This document shows, in pieces, positions 36,706-46,603 of a stretch of 48,053 bases of DNA. The notes beneath the pieces are model-generated. The model searched no databases. It saw only the letters and a list, made by a program, of their open reading frames with translations, and was not told where the DNA came from. The translations under genes and the position numbers were made by a program. Positions within the stretch are counted from its first letter, which is position 1; each line of letters starts with the position of its first letter. This DNA is from Sporothrix humicola. Lineage: Eukaryota; Ascomycota; Sordariomycetes; Ophiostomatales; Ophiostomataceae. The stretch spans positions 1 to 48,053 of the forward strand of contig WNYE01000150.1 in assembly GCA_021396245.1 (NCBI GenBank). Reading direction: 5' to 3'.

Positions 36706-36755
<50 letters not shown>
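36706..36755 (+). repeat. poly(A) tract, 50 A
   Basis: Fifty uninterrupted A, the longest homopolymer of the window apart from the terminal AT-rich block. It could be a retroposon tail; no source sequence was recognised upstream. Its length in an assembly is uncertain. Confidence 0.9.
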
Positions 36756-36757
<2 letters not shown>

Positions 36758-37914
36758 ATCAAGAGAGTAAGCGATGCCGGGACAGAGTAGGAGGGGCATC
36801 ATATTTATGACAGCCATTGCTGGTACTCCCTTGTTCGGCCACCGTAGGAGACATATAAACGCCTCACAACGAAAACATATCTGTGGGCTGGCCGTTTTCA
36901 GTGCAAGCCACGGATGTCTAAGTAGTGACGGAGTGCTTCAGCCGCCGTCTCAGCTCTTTTCCTCTTTTGCCTGCCACATCACTTGCTTATGTGCGCCGTT
37001 ACCACAGTGCACGTCTAAATCAATCTACAGTTAGAGAAAACGAACAGCAGTTTCGGTGCTTGCAACGGGGCTGACCGTCAGTAAGCTTAATTTTGTCAAC
37101 GGCCGGGTCTGGAATAGGATACAACACTCGTGGCGAGCGATGCGCCAAGGGCACGAATAAGACATTGTATTTTGGCCTATCAGAGCGGTCTTGGCAGCGT
37201 TCACTTGAAGACGGTGCATTAGGCCCGAGAAACCATGAGGTATGAGATGGCCAGCGTAATCGAAAGGGATATGCTGGAAGCACAGGGGCTGAGGGGTGGC
37301 ATAGTAAACAAGCAGGCATGGGAAAAAAAAGAGCGCTTTATGTCTGACTGGATTTCGCATTGGGGCGAATGGATAATAGCAGAACGGTGCGGATGCAGTA
37401 ACCACCAAAAAAAAAGAAAGAAAAAAAGAAGAAAAAAAGAAAAGAAAAAAGAAAACAGGACGCCGGTCCATTTCCAACGACCAGCCGCCGAAAGAGGCAC
37501 GCCAAGCAAAATTGATCAGAACAAAGGACAGCGGGCGGAGTTGAAAAGAGGGAGGCCGGCCGGGCAAGGGATACGGACGGTCGAACAACAATGAGGAGAG
37601 CCCCGGCCGCGCTGACTGACCGTGGACATAGCCGCCGTATTTCACCCGTAGCGGCCGCGAGCAGCGACCAACAGACTGTGTCTCGTGTGTCCGTTCGCTG
37701 GCTGGCCTAGCTATGCTTGATTTGCGGTCCCCTTTCTTCACGATGCGCCCCAAGAAATGTGGTTTTTTACTTGTCCGACTTCTCAGACCATGTCTACAGG
37801 CCGTGTCTGCATCCTGTCTGCATCCGTTTCATTGCTTGCCAAGCACTAGCAAAGATACGAGGTACAAGTAGCCTTTTTTTTCGGCGGTAAAGTAACCTTT
37901 CTTGACGCGGATGG

Positions 37915-37936
37915 TTTTTTTTTTTTTTTTTTTTTT
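37915..37936 (+). repeat. poly(T) tract, 22 T
   Basis: Uninterrupted run of 22 T in the gene-free region. Confidence 0.9.
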
Positions 37937-39132
37937 TCTCTTTTTAAACCTTAAATGCTGCCGCTGCGACAATCCAAAAGTACCACGCAGCTGGAGTGTT
38001 TGTGGCAGTTGAGCACTGTCGCCTTTGTGCCCTTTAAAAATGAAAAGACAGTTGACAAAACCGTGTACCACATGTTGCCTACATAGCAGTTATTCTTCAG
38101 CGATCACCCACCCTTCTCTAACTCTATTTCACCCCCGTTTTTGGAATCGGCAGGCGGGCTACGTCCGTTTTGTCTCGCCCTGGAATGTAAGGGCGCCCGT
38201 TTGCTCCAAAACGGAGCGGACATTGGCCATGCTATATCCAACAGATCGGCAAAGCTCGCAAAACGCAAACGCATACAAAATACGGCAGTCGATTCTGGTC
38301 AGCAATGATAGCGATTGTCAAACGTTGAGCACCAATCCGTCCACTGTTTCACCATGTTCGTATTGTTTACGGCCTCGGATCTGGCTCATATGCATACTAG
38401 ACAAAACGCCATGTCTTAGAGACCGACTCCCGTGTGGCATGCTAAAGCGTCCACTGGAAGACACGAATGCAACAACCGGAACGGAAAGACAAGTGACGAA
38501 AGAAACAGCAACAAAAACAGCCGGCATATGTATGTATCATTGCAGTAGGCAAATCGTGAACCGTGCGCCGCATTAGCCAAGGCAACCAAGAACGGTGACA
38601 TGAGCAACGCGATTATAGTGAAAAGGAAGTCTACTATCCGTCGCAACAAAATTGTACGCAGGTCGGCCAAAGAAAACGGCCTAGACCATGTGGCCAGAGA
38701 TGCTATTGGATGTGCTCATTCCAGACATCTCTTTACATATAAACATAAAGCGCTATTGGTATAACCCCAACCCTTGCAGCACGGCCTTGTTGATGACTGG
38801 CAATACTATACGTCGAATGGCAGGGCAATGTAAAACGATACTACACAGTACTTTCCGATGTCAACGATTGGATAAAAGCAATACGCGTAAAGGCCTGAAA
38901 TGGTAGAAGTTGACGTCGTCTATACCGTCAGATACCATTCACCGCTGAATTTGTCGCACACAGATCAGTGATGCCATATATACGTCAAATTGAAATTGAT
39001 ATCTTCACAAAATCCATGTTCTCCGTCAAAATTACAAAACGCCCTCGACGCCCTTCCCAATGAGACTTTTGTTTCCTTCTATCGTCCTTTATTTTCTCTG
39101 CGGTGCGTCGCTCTGCACGCCAACTCACCGCC

Positions 39133-39428
39133 TTAGTCGTTGTGGCCCGTGACCACGCCCCAGATGTAGCATGCCCAGGCACCGAGGGTCAGGATAAACA
39201 GGACGACCAGCGAGAAGATGCTAAAGCGCTTGTTCCAGGCGACGTGTCGGCCCGTCTCAAAGGTCTTGCGCGCGGCGTTGATGTGGTCGCCGTTGGCGAA
39301 GCGCGTCTTGCGCGACCACTGTAGGCGGCCGAGCCCGACGGGGCTGACCCAGCAGGAGCCGCCGACGACGAGGCCGAGGCCGGCAAGTAAGGAGTCGGCG
39401 GCGAGGATGACGTAGACGATGATGACGT
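39133..39428 (-). pseudogene. 3' remnant of a two-helix membrane protein gene
   Basis: A stop-free minus-strand frame with no start encodes about 98 residues ending GVVTGHND and a TAA at 39133-39135. It has a hydrophobic helix VIIVYVILAADSLLAGLGLV, then a polar middle with SRKTRFANGDHINAARKTF and a second helix IFSLVVLFILTLGAWACYIW. Its codons are C/G-ending, as in real genes here, in sharp contrast to the AT-rich DNA directly upstream. Coding stops at the boundary of the LTR-like element (39429), so the N-terminal part is missing. No upstream piece was found on the other side of the element, which points to insertion followed by rearrangement. I do not recognise the family. An upstream exon beyond the element cannot be excluded. 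Confidence 0.7.
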
Positions 39429-39676
39429 TGTTAAGGTAAATTTTAACAGTGTAAGCGGAGTCAACAACTTTTTGGTATTATATGTTGGTGTAGATAGAAT
39501 CATGTTAGTGTGGATAGGGTCGATAATGACAGTGGGGTTTAACGAGACGGTAAACGTATAAAAGTTAAATTTAACGGTGGTGTTAGATATAATATACGTT
39601 TATATAATAAGAAACATAAATAAAAATATATTAATACCGTAATATTAAACACAAAAGGTGTACTACTCCCTTAACA
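39429..39676. mobile_element. solo-LTR-like element, 248 bp
   Basis: Bounded by an 8-base inverted pair, TGTTAAGG at 39429-39436 and CCTTAACA at 39669-39676, with the TG...CA ends typical of LTRs. The interior is AT-rich and contains a TATA-like GTATAAAAG and AATAAA-like strings. The flanking pentamers (GACGT and CACCT) do not match, so no target-site duplication survives. No reverse transcriptase or integrase sequence is in the window. It ends exactly where the membrane-protein remnant begins. Confidence 0.6.
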
Positions 39677-40585
39677 CACCTCCTTACATTACAAGCCACG
39701 GGTTATACGGTGCGTACGCACCACACAACGGCTTTATAAACTCTCCTCTCTTTTCTTTCTTTACTTTCATAGTTATCCTTCTAGACTATCTAATACATTT
39801 TCTTTTTATTTACTCACTGCTTTGCCTTCGTATGCTACAACTGTATATTTAAGATATACTTGCCGAATGCCATGTTCTTGATCGTGTATTGTGTAGTGGC
39901 TTAAACCATGCACCCTTTGGAAGACGTGTCGACAGTGCCGTGCTCCAACCTTGACATAAAACATAGCAGCGACGATGTCTGGTAAATCATGACACTTGGA
40001 AAACAATTTCAAGGAAGTCATAGTAGACCGTGCACGCCGGCTACAACCTCCGCACTCGGACTATCACCCAGGTGCCTAACCTCCTCTCTTCTACGCTTAG
40101 TCGGCGGCTCGCTTCCGGCTACAACCCATTGACAAGGTGTTTGAAAGACAGAAGCGCGTGGAAAACTTATTGGCTGGGACGGAACGCGTTTGCTTTCGCG
40201 AGGTGGTCTGCGGCCGACCCGCCACCACCACTCCTTCATTTCTCACCATATTCTTAGAATACAATATCCTCTTCGGCGGCAAAGAATTAGTGTCGACAAG
40301 AGGGTATGTTTACCTATCGTCGAAAGTGAAAATGTGTCTCCAAAAATAAAAGGCGCGATTTCAAGTAGGATCACCCAGTTGCGAATAGCTAACCGAAGCA
40401 ACATAAATAAGAAGGGCGTCTGCGTATTTCCCCCCAAGATAAAGAATATCAAGCAACCTTTTTAGACATCCATTTTCAGCTTTCCTACCTTCCTGCTCAC
40501 AAGCATTTATATCCTTTCTACATTCTCCATTCTTCACCCGTTTTCAATACTTCCTCACACACGCCCAGACACAATCACCAAAAAA
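39677..40585. other. AT-rich flank and intergenic stretch
   Basis: No gene supported. It has a perfect 14-bp palindrome GGTGCGTACGCACC at 39709-39722 and a 12-base direct repeat CCGGCTACAACC at about 40038 and 40110. The A/C-rich leader before 40586 resembles the 5' region of an expressed small gene. Confidence 0.55.
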
Positions 40586-40810
40586 ATGTGCCCGCACACC
40601 GAATAACGCTGTGCCAACAAGACGTGCTCGACGCTAGTCAATGTCAAAGTCGACAGATGCAGCCGCTCCAAGCAGTGCGGTGCCAGAAACGACAATACTG
40701 TCCATCGGTTCTCCAGTGATTACTGCGACCGCTGCGCCGACCCCGGCTATGCTAGCTCCAGCTCGGGCTCGTCGCTGTCCGGCGCCAGTTCTGATTCCTG
40801 GGAGAACTGA
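40586..40810 (+). pseudogene. small Cys-rich Ser-tailed protein, early stop codon
   Basis: The frame starts at ATG 40586 (MCPHTE), meets TAA at codon 7 (40604-40606), and then stays open in the same frame to TGA at 40808-40810. It encodes RCANKTCSTLV, RCSRSKQCGARND, SDYCDRCADPGY and the Ser-rich tail SSSSGSSLSGASSDSWEN. The Cys pairs and Ser tail resemble the intact gene at 20177, though sequence identity is low. There is no other Met in the frame, so a downstream start would not rescue it. The TAA is one CpA-to-TpA change away from CAA, a RIP-type change (inferred). The body otherwise looks intact, so the loss may be recent. Readthrough or a sequencing error are alternatives. Confidence 0.75.
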
Positions 40811-41373
40811 TGAGCTTTGACCTTCCGGAAACGTTCCTCTTAGAGTGAATGTACCCAAGCTAATGTCATTTGGGATGACTTGGATTCCAGGTCATGTTAT
40901 ATCGGGAATGGATATGGTGTCGAAGACACATTAGCGATAGATATATACGGTGGATCTGGACGAGGGGGAGAAGGGATCGGGGAGGGGGGGTTGTTTTTGT
41001 TGTTGCAGTTTTATTTTTTTTTATTTTTTTATTTTTTTTATCCATAGACACTTCGTATAGTTATTTTCTTCCATGTGCATTGCCCACCGCTTTGGCGGGT
41101 TCCACGGTACGGAGGTAGCCATGGAAAATAGTATTAAGAGAGGTCGTTGGCTGGCGGTTACTTTTCTCCGGGAGGAAGACACTCGCGCCGTAGGCCATTG
41201 TGCTCCGAAGCACTGCCGTATAAATCGTACGGGTCCACGGGAGAAATAATTATATAAGTAACATTTGATAAAATAACATAAAATACTTATCTTCAAAACA
41301 AAATCAACGCAGAAACAAGTCAAAAAACAACTGTAAGTAAGAAAAAAAGAGGATAAGCCCCCAGTCCTAGTCT
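40811..41373. other. intergenic stretch
   Basis: No gene seen. It contains G- and T-rich low complexity (about 40960-41040) and lies downstream of the minus-strand HeLo-TPR gene, so it should hold that gene's 3' untranslated region. Confidence 0.6.
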
Positions 41374-44300
41374 TCACTCTACCCATATCAAGATACCGAC
41401 GTCAAGACCCCCTCGGCCAGCAGCACGCAGAGCACATACGAAACATGGCCCGTTAGCTCGACGAATAACGGCACATTTGCCATTCTCCGAGCACCAAGCC
41501 CTCGCGAGGACTTCAGCGCCTTTACCAGTAGCATTGATAGTCATGACATCGTCCGGTCCGACGTCGTCTGCCGTGTGATCCTTGAGCTGCTCGGCGGACC
41601 AGATATTTTTCTGGAAACGCGGCAGCTCACGCAGGTGTACTGGGTGCGGTCCACCCCGGCAAGGTGGAGGGGTAACAAAGACAGGGTTTGTGTAGAGCCT
41701 GTATGTCACGGGGCTCTGGTTGTTGTCGATGGTGAAAGTGATACAGGCTCGGTACTGCGTCTCCATTGGCACTTCATTATCGCCCAGCTTGCCCTGAGAA
41801 GCCCTTTCCGCCACATTCACCTCGAGTGGCAGTGCCTTCAATTGGATAGCTGTAGTCTCACACGTGCTCACGTCACGGACCGGTGGCTCCGGCACAATCC
41901 AGTTGCTTTCGTCGCGCATTTCCGCCAAATACGGCTCGATCTCCTCCGTGGAGCGCATCCGTGTCGGTCCGTAGCGATCATAGTATGCAGTGACAACGCT
42001 GTGGTCAGAATTATTTGTAGCCAAAGCAATGCGCCGGGCCTTGATCCGGGCATAGCATGGACTGACGTCGGCCTTGTCCGCTGCCATTGCCTTTGATGGA
42101 ACGAACTCGACCTTTGGACATGGGCCAATCCAGCCGCAGAGGGATATGACGCCGGGGAGACAGCCCAGCACACGCCCAAGAACAGTTCGTACTCGCCAAT
42201 ACGAGCGAGTGGGCAGTACGACACCACTGTCATAGTGCGGGCTTATGCCCATCTGCGTCTTGACAGTCGGGGTGCAGAGAACAAGCGCGGCCATGATTTT
42301 GAACGCAAACCATTTGCCGGGCAGCATCATGCCGTACAGCCAGTCATGTAGGTTGACGTCAATGATCTCCCCTCCGCGCAGATTACTGTACACATCCTCC
42401 GCGGTGTCTCTCACCTCATTCATATGTGGCCACTTCATGCGCCGAGCAAACAAAAGCAAGCCTTCCACCTGTCGTTCGTGCACAAGCGAATGTAACTGCA
42501 CCGTCTTGCCAAAGATTTCCCAGTCCTCGTCGAGAAATTTGTTTCGCAATAGATGCTGTTTTTCGTTGTTTTCTTCGGTGTTGATGGCGCGGATAGAGCG
42601 GGTGATCTCGTCCTGTGCGGCTTTGAACCCCTCCCGCATGTTTGCGGTGGCATCTTTCCCTGCAATAGCCAAAGCCTTTTCGTATGCAAGCTTAGCCCGC
42701 TTTGCATGGCCCATTTCAAGCATGGCCATGCCTAGGCGTGACCATGCCTTTGCATATGTAGAGTCAAGAAGTGTAGCCACGTACGCCTCGTGTTCTGCAT
42801 CTTCCGGCTTCTTGAGTTTCACCAGAGCGGCGGATTTGTTGCAATGGTACACGGCGTTGCCGTTGTCAATATTAATGGCCTCGCTGTACAAGTCCGCAGC
42901 CTTCTGGTACTCTTTGTTTTTGAGTGCCTCATTGCCCATGTTTTTCAGCTTGTCTGCCTTGCTCTTTTCTGCTTCTGTCTGGGGTCGTTTCAGGTCACGG
43001 AAAGCCGGGTTCGCATCCTGGAGAACAATTTGAACATTTTTGAGCCACAGGTCAGACACGATCAAGGACGCCAGGATACGGGCCGTGAATCCCGAATGGG
43101 AGGATGCGTCGTCGGCGATCTTGAGTCGAGCATCCAATTCCCAAGCGACGATGATCTGCCGTAGAAATCCCCAGATCCCAATATGACCCTCGGTGTCGGG
43201 TGCCGTGACCATAGGAAGCTGGACACTGGATGTTGTATTGAAGTCGACAAAGATGTCGTTGCGATTCAACACGCTGTAGAGGTCGCCGATGTGGCGGTTG
43301 CGGTCTTGGGCGGCTTTCTGGTCATAGTAGGTGATACTACCCGGAGGTTAGTCAAAAGAAAACAAAAATAAATGACAGAACAGCCTAGCAGTGGGGAGCA
43401 ACTCACCCCATGGTGCCAACCACGTCTTTGAGATCAAGCTCCTCCTCTGTCGGGCTCCAGCCGAATTTGCTCCTATTTTCCTGCAGTTCATGCAGCCGTC
43501 GCAAGATTGTACTCGCCGAAAGCACAGGAAGCTTTGCATAGTTCACCATAATGGTCATATCCCGCACCTTTGTGTCCTCAAAGGCCCAGCATTCCAGGCC
43601 ATATCCATCGATTGTCACTGTTCCTGGGTTGATGTTCTCGTAGTTGATATGGCTCTCGGTATCTAAAAGTACGTAGTCTTCAGAGTCGAGTGTTTCGTAT
43701 TGTCGGTACACTTTTCTCATGAACTTGGTTTTCTTGTAGGACTCTGAATATATCAGTTTGTTTGTTCGGAATGGAAAGTGGAGACAGAATGGTGGCAATT
43801 TGGAACGCGATACCACTTACTGAAGGCGTCATGCACAGCAGACGAAGTTATTCCCTTGTCCTTCTCATCAAAGAGAGAGTGTCTCTGACTGTGACCACTC
43901 CAGTGCACGTGCGCGGAGACGTGGCCCAGACCAGAGTAGGGCCCAGAGATGCTAGTAACCAGGGCACCAGAAGCTTTCTTGTCCATGTAGAGTTCAAAAT
44001 CCTTGAGTCGGGATGTCAACTCGTCGACATCCGTCGGACCAGCTTCTGCGTTGGAAGTTATTACCTCCGACTGTTCTTGTGTGTTGGGATCATTTTGATC
44101 TCTGATGATGTCTGCCGCCTTGAGTTCATGGTCACTGTTCGTCCTGGGGATAAGTTCGGTCTGCGCCGAAACCGTGGCGCCCAGCGTTTCTAGGCGGATG
44201 CTGGCTAGCTCTGAAAGATCACCGTGATCGCTAGCCATGGCCTCCTGGAGGAGCTGTAGATCATTGATCTCCACAGCGGCATTGATGTCGGATTTCATGA

Positions 44301-44892
44301 CCTCTGCGACTTGGAACTTGGCGCCGGGAAACAAGCTTTCTAAGCTGTCGTTGAACCCGCGCAGCTCAGTGATAAAGACTGTGAATCTTTTGCGATCACG
44401 TACAGCCCACATGGTCTTGCCTTTAATCGTAGTGCTTGCTTGTCGCTCTTGTGCCATGCGGCGTATGCATGCGTAGGCTCGTTTAAAGACTCTGGTCAAG
44501 TCACGCTGCTGTTGACCAAGTGCGAGCTCGCCCTCGGCCTGTGGTGTGATTAGATTTGACGGCTGCAGGCCATACTGATCGTGTAGTCCGTCGACGTTGT
44601 CGAAACAATGCTGGATGCAACCCAGAATAGCATATACAGCATTCCGTATTTCTTCTCGAGAAAAGCGCGCGTCTGGGGGCGGTTGGTGCTCTCCTGCGGC
44701 AGATCGCCGCATACCGCCTAGGCCAACCGCATCGCCCCAGCATACCAAACGTACGCGCTCAACTTCAAACTTGATCGTCAGAAGCTCATACTCGAGCCCG
44801 TAGTGTCGCGCAGAGTCGACAGCATCATAGATCTGCACACACGTTTCCCACAGCGCAGCTACCCCAAGAAGAAGACCGGTGATTTCTGCCAT
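41374..44892 (-). CDS. HeLo-domain / SGT-type TPR fusion protein, three exons
   Basis: Exons 43821-44892, 43407-43743 and 41374-43336, with introns of 77 and 70 bp (GTAAGT, GTGAGT donors; CAG, TAG acceptors), join in phase into 1123 residues. Residues 1-235 match the HeLo domain of HET-s/HET-S-type fungal proteins: a hydrophobic N-terminal helix (ITGLLLGVAALWETCVQIY), the YGLEYELL-x-RVRLVCWGDAV block (31-56) and KTMWAVRDRKRF (159-170). HeLo domains insert into membranes and kill the cell when activated. Residues 310-340 are Gly/Ser/His-rich with no recognised amyloid motif. Three SGT-like TPRs occupy about 597-698 and keep the carboxylate-clamp residues Lys601, Asn605, Asn636, Lys666 and Arg670, expected to bind Hsp70/Hsp90 tails. 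The C-terminal 390 residues, with GVISLCGWIGPCP near 874-886, are of unknown function. If intron 1 is retained the product is a 379-residue HeLo-only protein. No disruption is seen. Confidence 0.87.
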
Positions 44893-45591
44893 CTAGAGAT
44901 GAGTGAGCAATACGGGCAAGCGGGTAATAGTTGGACACTTGAAGCAACGTGAGGAAAGCTCAAGTTTGTTTTTGGCACAAGTCGGAGTTCTAATAGCAAC
45001 CGATATATTCCGTCAAAGTCATCGTTTTATGAGCAGGCCTTATTCGCAACTCAGCCTTGTTGCTCATACCCCCCTTCAACTGTCGCCATAACGCACCGTG
45101 CCCGACACAGCCACAAGCATAATGCATAATCCCCCACGCAGCTTTTTCTTGTCAAGCGGATAGGTGGATTGATTGAAGATTTGTAGGAGTATTCCGTTCG
45201 GGGGCACTAGGCCTAAAGGGATAGTCTGTATCACTCTGCTTACCAAATGAAATTCTGTAGCAAACCAGCCTGTTACTTTTGCTACAATTGGTTTGCCAGT
45301 CACCAGCAGTATTACGTTCCCCCAGCAGCGCATTACAAAATCATTCTTGGTTGTCGCGGGCCGGACAGTGGTATTAATGAGTCCGGAGCCATTTTTCTGA
45401 GGGATATCTACGTCAAAATATGTACTCGGGTTGGCGAAGACATACTCGGCTATCTCCTAAATTCGGGGTCAGGACATCAGCATCCTAGATATCTGTTTCA
45501 GTCAACGGAAGGTTCAAATCGTACCTGGGATTAGATAATAAACCTGTGTTAGGCTGCAGTCACCACGTCATTAGGCATTGAACTGCTTGCT
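44893..45591. other. 5' flank of the HeLo-TPR gene
   Basis: No gene seen in about 700 bases; it should contain the HeLo-TPR promoter. No clear TATA or CCAAT element was found near the start codon. Confidence 0.55.
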
Positions 45592-45865
45592 TTATTGTTC
45601 TGTGTATCGTTTTGCTTCTTCCCATTTCTTGATGTCGGCCGCTGCATCTTCAACCTTCAGATCCTAAAACGTGCCCCTGTTGTGTGTGGCAAACTGGCAC
45701 AAGCTTGAGAGTGTGAGATATCCAGAGCTGCGGTGCAACGTCTTGAATATCAAGGGGATTGTGGGTGAGACGGGTTTTTATTTCAATGGTTGAGTCAAGA
45801 GATAGATGGCAGGATGCCATCAGGCTAGAGAGGGCGGTAACGCGGTTGGCAAAGACGGGAAATGA
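45592..45865 (-). pseudogene. relic of an unnamed fungal protein family (C-terminal part)
   Basis: Two minus-strand frames together read like one protein end. The first, upstream of a CA-repeat near 45680-45689, gives RVTALSSLMASCHLSL, then LTHNPLDIQDVAPQLWISHT and LKLVPVCHT. The second gives DLKVEDAAADIKKWEEAKR and ends at TAA 45592-45594. A frameshift in the CA run and a TAG at 45664-45666 separate them. The order (DIQDVA-QLW, then KLV, then VEDAAADIKKWEE) recalls a fungal family often annotated, perhaps wrongly, as geranylgeranyl pyrophosphate synthetase; this is from memory and unverified. An in-frame TGA at 45866 bounds the readable part. The TAG could come from CAG by a CpA-to-TpA change. 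Confidence 0.6.
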
Positions 45866-46603
45866 TCACAAAAACCAAACACAATCAATGACACAGATCA
45901 CACGACGCTGTCAATGGCAATACTCTGTTCCAGCGAGCCATCTCATTAAACGCCACAATGAGCTTGGCAGGCTCGACCACTACTTATTGCTCATGCAGTA
46001 GAAAAAGGCTTAAAATAATGGCAGTTGACAACCGGATCAGCTTCTCGGAATCCCCGAAACCGAAAACCGACAACCAAAAAAGGAGAAAAAAAAATAATAA
46101 GAAAGAAAAAAAATGAAGGGAATTAAAGAAGAAAAAAATCTCTCTCACAGGTTGTCTTCATCCAGGGCTAAATCGGATACCCTATCATTGGGTATTGTAC
46201 CACATATTCTGCCAGTCTCATTATGAACAACAACTTTTACTGGACATCAATCAGCAAAGCCCGTATCAACGTTGTGTCTTTTTGCTGACCCATAATATAC
46301 AAGTTTAGTGCTTGGCACTGAGACTGAGAGATGACCAAGAACATAAACATGCCACGGCGGTCACGTTGTTTATACTGTGGGATAACTGTGGAATCCAACT
46401 GTCTTTATTAAATCTGCATTGATCAAGGTACCTTGCGTGACAACGTAATGCTTGATTTTATGACTTTCTTATTAATTACGATTTTGAGCCAGAAAGGTAA
46501 TATGACTAGAAAATGAAATTAAAACAAGAGCAAAAAAAAAAAAACATAACGCTGTTACACCAATGCAACCAAATTTTCCATTCGAGTTCTTTCACTCGTG
46601 CAT
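45866..46603. other. intergenic stretch between two relics
   Basis: No gene seen. A-rich low complexity occurs around 46075-46140 and 46530-46545. Confidence 0.55.

Larger units (their letters stand above)
29829..39132. other. 9.3-kb gene-free stretch, partly strongly pyrimidine-rich
   Basis: No gene supported. Between about 30140 and 31330, and again near 35460-36120, the plus strand is strikingly C/T-rich, as in the promoters and leaders of many fungal genes, but no coding sequence follows. A 50-A tract lies at 36706-36755 and a 22-T run at 37915-37936. The longest open frame (minus, 37031-37753) is crossed by a purine run and is not protein-like. Confidence 0.55.

Noticed and set aside
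37031..37753. 240-codon minus-strand open frame
   Set aside because: It is crossed by a purine/pyrimidine tract encoding a Phe/Ser run and has no recognisable domain or codon bias.
40634..40858. 74-codon minus-strand frame over the small Cys-rich pseudogene
   Set aside because: Gly/Ala/Val-rich antisense of the Ser/Cys-rich sense frame, which has the convincing Cys pattern.
42245..43033. 262-codon plus-strand open frame inside the HeLo-TPR gene
   Set aside because: Antisense shadow; the opposite frame encodes clear TPR motifs.
43850..43965. Amyloid prion-type motif after the HeLo domain
   Set aside because: Residues 310-340 are Gly/Ser/His-rich, but I see none of the known repeat motifs of HET-s, sigma or PP type.
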